From the NCBI GenBank assembly GCA_018667205.1, contig JABIVN010000580.1, positions 1-5,980 of the forward strand: 5,980 bases of DNA, written 5' to 3'. The stretch is from Gammaproteobacteria bacterium (GTDB taxonomy: Bacteria > Pseudomonadota > Gammaproteobacteria > Pseudomonadales > Azotimanducaceae). Shown here piece after piece: positions 1-4,241 of this stretch. The first letter of the stretch is position 1. Each line of letters starts with the position of its first letter. Made by a program: the position numbers and the translations under genes. A model generated the notes under the pieces. The model ran no database searches and was not told the DNA's origin. It saw only the letters and a program-made list of their open reading frames with translations.

Positions 1-283
1 CTGCCATGATCACCGTGGATACATATGGCTCAACGACCAGACCTTTACCAAACTCTTCCATCATAATCATTGTCTCGACGGCAGTGCCACCGAAGCCACC
101 TGACTCCTCTGTAAAAGGAAGCGCGAGCCAACCCAACTCAGCAAAACTTGCCCAATTCTCACGACTGAAGCCTTCTTCAGTCTTTAATAACTTTTGTCGA
201 GCATCGAAAGTGTAACTATTCTGGATATATCGCTGGATACTATCCTGCAAAAGACCCTGCTCCTCTGAAAAAGAGAAATCCAT
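1..283 (-). CDS. Acyl-CoA dehydrogenase, N-terminal part (cut by window edge)
   Basis: This is the first 94 codons of a flavin-dependent acyl-CoA dehydrogenase, which oxidises an acyl-CoA thioester at the alpha-beta bond and passes electrons to ETF in the cytoplasm. I translated it by hand from the ATG at 283. The protein begins MDFSFSEEQGLLQDS, the usual opening of the helical N-terminal domain. It continues with FAELGWLALPFTEESGG at about residues 47-63 and MMEEFGKGLVVEPY at about 74-87. Both stretches are typical of the family, and the second resembles the branch annotated as pimeloyl-CoA dehydrogenase small subunit. The FAD- and substrate-binding parts and the catalytic base lie off the left edge, so substrate and activity cannot be judged. 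A CAGGAG ribosome binding site at 293-298, 9 nt before the ATG, supports the start. It diverges from the CDGSH gene. Family call is firm, subfamily only suggestive. Confidence 0.88.
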   Translation of the reverse strand, partial: MDFSFSEEQGLLQDSIQRYIQNSYTFDARQKLLKTEEGFSRENWASFAELGWLALPFTEESGGFGGTAVETMIMMEEFGKGLVVEPYVSTVIMA

Positions 284-317
284 ACAAACAAACTCCTGAG
301 ATTGAACGCGCTGCGCC

Positions 318-331
318 GGTGCAGATGCACC
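318..331. promoter_or_regulatory. Perfect 14-bp palindrome, possible operator
   Basis: The sequence GGTGCAGATGCACC has perfect 6-bp arms around a 2-bp centre. It lies just downstream of the predicted start of transcription of the acyl-CoA dehydrogenase, where a bound repressor would block elongation or open-complex formation. The 2-nt centre is too short for a stable RNA hairpin loop, so a DNA-binding site for a dimeric regulator is the better reading. Acyl-CoA dehydrogenase genes are often controlled by TetR- or GntR-type repressors, but the site does not match an operator I know. Confidence 0.35.
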
Positions 332-343
332 TGTAGAGCAGGG

Positions 344-372
344 ATAATAGGGTTTGTAACCCCTGTTTTCAA
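344..372 (-). promoter_or_regulatory. Sigma70-type promoter of the acyl-CoA dehydrogenase
   Basis: On the minus strand a TTGAAA box (372-367) is followed after exactly 17 nt by TATTAT (349-344), a near-consensus sigma70 promoter. Transcription would start near 337 and give a leader of about 54 nt before the dehydrogenase ATG. The spacer contains an inverted repeat, GGGTT-TGT-AACCC (350-362), which could be an operator half hidden between the two boxes. The promoter is predicted from sequence only. Confidence 0.6.
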
Positions 373-393
373 GGACACCGACGGAGGAATGAA

Positions 394-423
394 TTGACGC
401 GGGCTGACTCTGTTCCTTATGCT
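394..423 (+). promoter_or_regulatory. Candidate sigma70 promoter of the CDGSH gene
   Basis: TTGACG (394-399) is followed by TATGCT (418-423) after 18 nt, or by TTATGC (417-422) after 17 nt. The -35 box is good and the -10 box is moderate. Transcription would start near 430, leaving a leader of under 30 nt before the ATG at 458. The AAGGA ribosome binding site at 446-450 fits in that leader. The promoter lies back to back with the dehydrogenase promoter. Confidence 0.4.
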
Positions 424-457
424 GGGCCCATCTATCAATTCAGGTAAGGAAACATCC

Positions 458-697
458 ATGGCAGATCCAACTATTGCGCAAAAATCGCCCTACGGCGTAG
501 ACGTCGAGGAAGGAAAAACATACTTCTGGTGCTCCTGTGGCAAGAGCACAAACCAACCGCTCTGCGACGGGTCTCATCAGGATACTGAATTCCTGCCGAT
601 GAAATTCAAAGCGACGGAATCGAAAAAGGTGTTTTTCTGTGGCTGCAAGATGACCGCAGGTAAACCCATGTGCGACGGCTCCCATACTGGCCTGTAA
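458..697 (+). CDS. Tandem CDGSH iron-sulfur protein (CISD3-like)
   Basis: This is a small 79-residue protein with two CDGSH-type iron-sulfur motifs, so it should bind two 2Fe-2S clusters. Each motif has the C-x-C-x8-C-x3-H layout. The first has Cys25, Cys27, Cys36 and His40, the second Cys61, Cys63, Cys72 and His76. Both keep the full CDGSH core and the Pro two residues before the third Cys. The three-Cys one-His ligation and two motifs in one chain match the CISD3/MiNT type, not the single-motif mitoNEET type. There is no signal peptide or membrane anchor, so a cytoplasmic place is likely. Members are linked to redox sensing and iron-sulfur or electron transfer, but no reaction can be read here. 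I chose the ATG at 458 because AAGGA lies 7 nt upstream. An in-frame codon at 419 would give 13 more residues without family resemblance and falls inside the predicted -10 region. Confidence 0.9.
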   Translation: MADPTIAQKSPYGVDVEEGKTYFWCSCGKSTNQPLCDGSHQDTEFLPMKFKATESKKVFFCGCKMTAGKPMCDGSHTGL

Positions 698-715
698 CGG
701 CGGAGTATCTTACTG

Positions 716-743
716 AAGGGCTCTTTATCAAGGGCTCTTTATC
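716..743. repeat. Tandem 14-bp duplication between convergent genes
   Basis: Two exact, directly adjacent copies of AAGGGCTCTTTATC occupy 716-729 and 730-743, followed by a decayed third (TAGAGCTCT, 744-752). They fill the 87-bp gap between the convergent CDGSH and PhoQ-like genes. The second copy can pair with 746-752 as a 7-bp stem (one G-T pair) with an 8-nt loop, but there is no T-run after it on either strand, so I do not call a terminator. It may be a slippage duplication with no function. Confidence 0.7.
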
Positions 744-784
744 TAGAGCTCTGTCGACAAAGACGCTGAAGAGAAAACAGTTAA

Positions 785-2194
785 CTAAACGGTTCCTATC
801 CAAGCGAGGGGAATGCTGACGATTACCCTCGCGCCGCCCAAGTCTGAATCCCTAATCACGATCTGTCCATTGTAACGGTCTACGATCTCTGCGACGATCG
901 CCAGTCCGATGCCCTGCCCTGCTTCCCTGCTATCCAGACGCAATCCACGTTCAAGGACCCGCGCTCTGTCGGACGCCGGAATGCCGGGACCATTGTCTTC
1001 CACCGTCAGTTGCACGCTGTCTTTAACAACCACAGCAATGATCTTTACCCTTCCCGAACCGTATTTACAGGCATTGTCCAGCAAGTTCCCCAACAACTCC
1101 ATAAGGTCACGCTCATCACCGGGGAAGTCCGCTAGTGAAACTTGCTTCAAGAAATCGATGTTCTTTTCCTGGTATACCTTCTTTATCGTCGTGACCAGCT
1201 TGTCGATAACCGGCCCCACTGGGGTCAAGTTTCGGAACAGTTTGCTAGAACTCGACACCGCCCGCTCTAGCTGGTACGAGACGATATCGGTCATACGGGT
1301 CACCTGCTGGTCCATTGCCGCAGCGACTTGTTTAACGGTTTGGTCGGGCTTTTCGGCTTCAGCCTTTAGAATCGCCAGCGGCGTCTTCAGGCTGTGTGCA
1401 AGGTCCGCAAGCGCGGTTCGATAACGCTCTCGCTGCGCTCGCTCTTCTGATAAGAGCAGGTTAAGGCTGCGGGTGACACCATTTATCTCGGTTGGATACT
1501 GACCAACCAGATATTCCTGCCGGCCTTCTTCAATCGCTTTAAGGTCATGCTCCAGGCCCGCGATGGGCAGCAGTCCCCAATACATGATTGCCGCCTGCAG
1601 CACGACCAACACAACAACCGCAGCAATAAGCCATCCCCAGAGGCTTTCTCTAAAGGTCGCCACTTCATTGCTGTAGGACGTAAAGTCCTGCAGAACGACA
1701 TAAAAAAAACGAGCGTCACCTAAAGCACTCTCCCAGATGACCGGGTAGGTCAGGTAAAAAAGCGGGCCACGACCCGCCGCGGCAGGCAATTCACTGAATG
1801 TCACAACACCCGCCGTGTCTTGCGCTAATAGGAGGGCTTTCTCAGCATCACCCAGATCAAGATCCAACGCCGATCCACTGCGCCATACTTCATTACCGCC
1901 CCCTGTAAAAACGAATCCAAACAGACCAGAACCCATGGTATTAAAATCAGGTTCCTGCAGTTCTGTTGGCAGATACAGATCAACCGCACCGCCCTGATCA
2001 TCTTCGACACTGGCGGCAATCAAGGCGTAACTATGTAACTGGAGCCTTTCAGAAACGGCCTGCCCGGCGCTCTGGCGGAAGGCATTATCGACGACACCCC
2101 CAAGGACCCCCAGGAACACCATAAGAACCAAGGTCGCGGAGCACAGCATTCGTAAACGTAACGAGCCTCTCACGACACTAGCGCCCAAGTTCAT
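785..2194 (-). CDS. phoQ: PhoQ-like sensor histidine kinase
   Basis: This is a 469-residue inner-membrane sensor kinase that would phosphorylate the regulator encoded just upstream. Membrane segments lie at about residues 14-34 and 187-206, enclosing a periplasmic sensor domain of about 150 residues. A HAMP linker follows (about 207-258). The H-box ADLAHSLKTPLAIL carries the phospho-accepting His267 and closely matches the PhoQ signature. The ATP-binding domain has an N-box (LLGNLLDNACKYG, Asn370 and Asn374), a G1 box (DNGPGIP from Asp400) and a G2 box (GQGIGLAI, about 426-433). All catalytic motifs are intact and the length is close to that of enteric PhoQ. The sensor domain is diverged, and I do not see the run of acidic residues that binds divalent cations in enteric PhoQ, so the signal may not be magnesium. 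Its ATG overlaps the regulator's TGA (ATGA), indicating translational coupling. Family is firm; strict orthology is less so. Confidence 0.9.
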   Translation of the reverse strand: MNLGASVVRGSLRLRMLCSATLVLMVFLGVLGGVVDNAFRQSAGQAVSERLQLHSYALIAASVEDDQGGAVDLYLPTELQEPDFNTMGSGLFGFVFTGGGNEVWRSGSALDLDLGDAEKALLLAQDTAGVVTFSELPAAAGRGPLFYLTYPVIWESALGDARFFYVVLQDFTSYSNEVATFRESLWGWLIAAVVVLVVLQAAIMYWGLLPIAGLEHDLKAIEEGRQEYLVGQYPTEINGVTRSLNLLLSEERAQRERYRTALADLAHSLKTPLAILKAEAEKPDQTVKQVAAAMDQQVTRMTDIVSYQLERAVSSSSKLFRNLTPVGPVIDKLVTTIKKVYQEKNIDFLKQVSLADFPGDERDLMELLGNLLDNACKYGSGRVKIIAVVVKDSVQLTVEDNGPGIPASDRARVLERGLRLDSREAGQGIGLAIVAEIVDRYNGQIVIRDSDLGGARVIVSIPLAWIGTV

Positions 2195-2871
2195 TCAGCC
2201 AGTCCGAACCGATACCCCTGTCCACGCACTGTTTCGATCGGCCTGAGTTCATTGTCCGGATCGAGTTTTCTACGAAGTCGACCTACGAAGACTTCGATAA
2301 CATTACTATCCCGATCAAAATCCTGATAATAAAGATGCTCCGTCAGCGCTGTCTTGGAGACAACATGACCGGGCCGCATCATAAGGTACTCCAACAAATT
2401 AAACTCAAAGGCGGTCAATTCCACGGCAGCACCGTTAACCCTTACGCTCTTTGCTTTGGTATCAAGACTTACAGGCCCAATGTTTATGTCTCGGGTGATC
2501 GACCCCGATGCACGACGAATGAGCGCCTCAATTCTTGCCAGTAATTCTTGAACATGGAACGGTTTAACCAGATAGTCGTCAGCACCCGCCGATAGCCCTT
2601 CTACTTTGTCTTGCCAGTCTGCGCGGGCTGTAAGTATCAATACCGGGTAATCCTTTCCCCGCTCTCTCAGACGACTGATGACTTCCATGCCATTTAGCTT
2701 TGGGAGTCCAAGGTCAATTATCGCTAAGTCATAATGACCCGCTTCCCCCAGCGCCAGGGCCTGGGCACCGTCAGCAGCAGAATCCACTGAGTATCGATGC
2801 CGATCAAGCACCTCGACCAGTTGATCCCTGAGGGCTTCTTCATCTTCAGCTAGTAATATGTGTCGTGACAT
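2191..2871 (-). CDS. phoP: PhoP-like response regulator (OmpR family)
   Basis: This is a 226-residue transcription factor controlled by phosphorylation. The receiver domain (about 1-120) has the acidic pair Glu9-Asp10, the phospho-acceptor Asp53 in IIDLGLP, Thr81, and Lys103 in LVKPFH. The stretch ARADWQDKVEGLSAGADDY (82-100) is very close to PhoP of enteric bacteria. A winged-helix DNA-binding domain follows (about 129-224) with LTAFEFNLLEYL, the recognition-helix region around SNVIEVFVGRLRRKL, and the terminal wing TVRGQGYRF. I chose the ATG at 2871 because the family begins with about MxxHILLAEDE; an upstream in-frame codon at 2913 would overlap the pepSY gene. The gap to pepSY is 7 nt and the stop overlaps the kinase ATG, so the three genes form one operon. 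Proteins of this family bind direct repeats with an 11-bp period, which matches the repeat upstream of pepSY. Confidence 0.93.
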   Translation of the reverse strand: MSRHILLAEDEEALRDQLVEVLDRHRYSVDSAADGAQALALGEAGHYDLAIIDLGLPKLNGMEVISRLRERGKDYPVLILTARADWQDKVEGLSAGADDYLVKPFHVQELLARIEALIRRASGSITRDINIGPVSLDTKAKSVRVNGAAVELTAFEFNLLEYLMMRPGHVVSKTALTEHLYYQDFDRDSNVIEVFVGRLRRKLDPDNELRPIETVRGQGYRFGLAE

Positions 2872-2878
2872 TCTTATC

Positions 2879-3217
2879 TCACTCAAATACTTCGCCGGAG
2901 TTACCGTCGACAAAAACAGATTTCACCACGCCATCCGCAGATAGGGTTCTGACTCGATAAACCGCCGGGCCTTGATCGTCCAGCAGAGAAACACCCAAAA
3001 TTCTCGAAGAGGAATAGCGCTTTTTGACCAATGATGCAGCGCGTTTGTTAGAGATGGATGAACGATTACCCCGTACCAGTTGATTTGGCGCCAGACCCTG
3101 AGCCTCTGCCGGTCTTCTAACATCTTTTCCCCCATAGCCATCGGCCAGTGAATCCGATATCGCGATTGGACCCATGATGAACAGCAGTAAAATAAAAAAT
3201 TGAGATGGCGTTCTCAT
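2879..3217 (-). CDS. Small secreted PepSY-domain protein
   Basis: This is a 112-residue protein with an N-terminal signal peptide: a short hydrophobic segment at about residues 7-20 and a likely cleavage after SLA (Ala25). The mature part carries one PepSY domain at about 53-112. It is recognisable by SISNKRAASLVKKRY, the central hydrophobic strand with ILGVSLL, a Tyr-containing VYRVRTL strand, and the closing VFVDGNSGEVFE. PepSY domains are thought to bind and restrain partner proteins in the cell envelope; no enzyme activity is expected. It is the first gene of the operon with the PhoP/PhoQ-like pair, so a role as periplasmic partner or modulator of the sensor is plausible but inferred. I chose the ATG at 3217 because it gives a clean signal peptide and has a purine-rich GAGATAGAAAAGG just upstream. 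An earlier in-frame start at 3388 would run through the 11-bp repeats and the end of the kinase gene. Confidence 0.82.
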   Translation of the reverse strand: MRTPSQFFILLLFIMGPIAISDSLADGYGGKDVRRPAEAQGLAPNQLVRGNRSSISNKRAASLVKKRYSSSRILGVSLLDDQGPAVYRVRTLSADGVVKSVFVDGNSGEVFE

Positions 3218-3284
3218 AACCTTTTCTATCTCGTTCCTTTGTCGTTTACCTGAATGATTAGGATATCGCAGTTGATAGCTCAGT

Positions 3285-3290
3285 ATCTTA
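3285..3290 (-). promoter_or_regulatory. Candidate -10 box of the pepSY-phoPQ operon
   Basis: TAAGAT on the minus strand (3290-3285) is the best -10-like box before pepSY. The position where a -35 should be reads GTCGCT, far from TTGACA, and lies inside the direct repeats. The nearest repeat hexamer, TATTCA (3308-3303), ends exactly 12 nt upstream of the -10 box, the spacing known for PhoP-activated promoters in enteric bacteria. Transcription would start near 3278, giving a leader of about 60 nt. This is a prediction only. Confidence 0.35.
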
Positions 3291-3300
3291 GCTACCGCAG

Positions 3301-3352
3301 ACTGAATAGCGACTGAATAGCGACTGAATAGCGACTGAATAGCCGTTGAATT
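3301..3352. repeat. 11-bp direct repeat array, possible PhoP-type operator
   Basis: Four tandem copies of ACTGAATAGCG start at 3301, 3312, 3323 and 3334; the last ends in C. A weaker fifth TGAAT follows in phase at 3347-3351 and touches the stop codon of the upstream kinase gene. Read on the minus strand, in the direction of the operon, this is TATTCA repeated with 5-nt GTCGC spacers (ACGGC before the last-listed copy). OmpR/PhoP-family regulators bind two hexamers with 5-nt spacing, and the enteric PhoP box TGTTTA-N5-TGTTTA agrees with TATTCA at four of six positions. The array lies in the 133-bp control region of the pepSY-phoPQ operon. The exactness of the copies also suggests recent slippage expansion. 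Confidence 0.85.
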
Positions 3353-4241
3353 AGTTAACCTGCACATGCTCAATCGAATGATGCTCATCTAAAGAAACGA
3401 CCACACTGGCTCGACCTGCCATTTCCAGGAGCATCCAGCGAGTAATCCGCTCATAGTAAGCAACGAACTGCCTGATCTCTATTTCGGTCATCATTTTGCT
3501 ACCACCCCCGCGGCTTGCCAGTTCACGCTCCTGCTGAAAGCGCCAGCGTACTATCGCGTCAATTGATGGCGCCATAAAAAAGACCTGCGCACTGGCTCGA
3601 AACACTGACTGGTATTGAGAAAGTTGTTCGTTTACATACCGGCGCCAAACCCCATCCGGGTCATGGGTCCTCTCAAGATTATTGACAGGGTTCATCAACC
3701 TTTCTTGTGGTTCGGGAACAGCGCCCCAACACCAGCCTTCGCACAGGATAACCGTCGCTGGTTCAGCTTTTTGCCACCGGGCACTTCGGTCATCCTCGCC
3801 TTTGTCGAAAACAGGCATTTCAACCGACCTCCCCTGAAAAAGATCAGCCAACAGTTTCTCCATCAGCACTAGATCATGGGTACCCGGCACACCCCGAACG
3901 CCCAGCAATGGATGAAAATCTGCGGCGACCTGCTGTCGTTTTCCCAGCGGCAAGTAAAAGTCATCAAGGGAAAGGGTGGTGGTACTCGTGCTGAAACAGT
4001 CTTGAAGTACTGACGACAACAGTCGACTCACCGTACTTTTACCGGTTCCCTGTGCACCGGCAATGGAAACAACTATTGTTTTATGCCTTGATTCGTTCGC
4101 AAGTCTTGCGATGTTCGCTGCCAGGTACGCGACCAGGCAAAAAACCGCATCATTGCTCAGTACACCCGCGAGCTTATCAAACGTGGGTCGATAAGACGCC
4201 AGCTCTGCAGGCAATTGATGAGTGTAATCAGGAAATTTCAC
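3351..4241 (-). CDS. P-loop kinase, D-glycerate 3-kinase-like
   Basis: From the GTG at 4241 this is a 296-residue cytoplasmic kinase. It has a Walker A loop, GAQGTGKST (about 62-70), then LSLDDFYLP (about 91-98), HPLLGVRGVPGTHD (about 110-123), PVFDKGEDDR (about 143-152) and CEGWCWG (about 167-173). This order of motifs is that of the plant/fungal-type D-glycerate 3-kinase group (GLYK, yeast Tda10), related to phosphoribulokinase and uridine kinase. The group transfers the ATP gamma-phosphate to a small hydroxy acid, but the bacterial members are mostly untested, so glycerate as substrate is not certain. The start is uncertain. GTG 4241 overlaps the helicase stop by 14 nt, while GTG 4298 would overlap it by 71 nt and add 19 residues that do not look like part of the domain; neither has a strong ribosome binding site. 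The gene is probably translationally coupled to the helicase. No terminator follows. Confidence 0.8.
   Translation of the reverse strand: MKFPDYTHQLPAELASYRPTFDKLAGVLSNDAVFCLVAYLAANIARLANESRHKTIVVSIAGAQGTGKSTVSRLLSSVLQDCFSTSTTTLSLDDFYLPLGKRQQVAADFHPLLGVRGVPGTHDLVLMEKLLADLFQGRSVEMPVFDKGEDDRSARWQKAEPATVILCEGWCWGAVPEPQERLMNPVNNLERTHDPDGVWRRYVNEQLSQYQSVFRASAQVFFMAPSIDAIVRWRFQQERELASRGGGSKMMTEIEIRQFVAYYERITRWMLLEMAGRASVVVSLDEHHSIEHVQVN

Noticed and set aside
184..459. Minus-strand open frame of 91 codons crossing the divergent promoter region
   Set aside because: It overlaps the start of the acyl-CoA dehydrogenase in another frame and covers both predicted promoters. The protein has no family resemblance.
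731..752. Possible rho-independent terminator between the convergent genes
   Set aside because: The 7-bp stem contains a G-T pair, has an 8-nt loop and is not followed by a T-run on either strand.
909..1424. Plus-strand open frame of 171 codons opposite the histidine kinase gene
   Set aside because: It is antisense to the well-supported ATP-binding and H-box region. Its protein is rich in Ser, Thr and Arg with no recognisable domain, and it has no ribosome binding site of note.
3301..3344. CRISPR-like repeat array
   Set aside because: The units are 11 bp and directly adjacent, without unique spacers of 30 bp or so, and no cas gene is near. A tandem operator or slippage repeat fits better.
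3218..3388. N-terminal extension of the PepSY protein back to an upstream start at 3388
   Set aside because: The extra 57 residues are encoded by the 11-bp repeats and by the end of the kinase gene, and they would bury the signal peptide in the interior of the protein.
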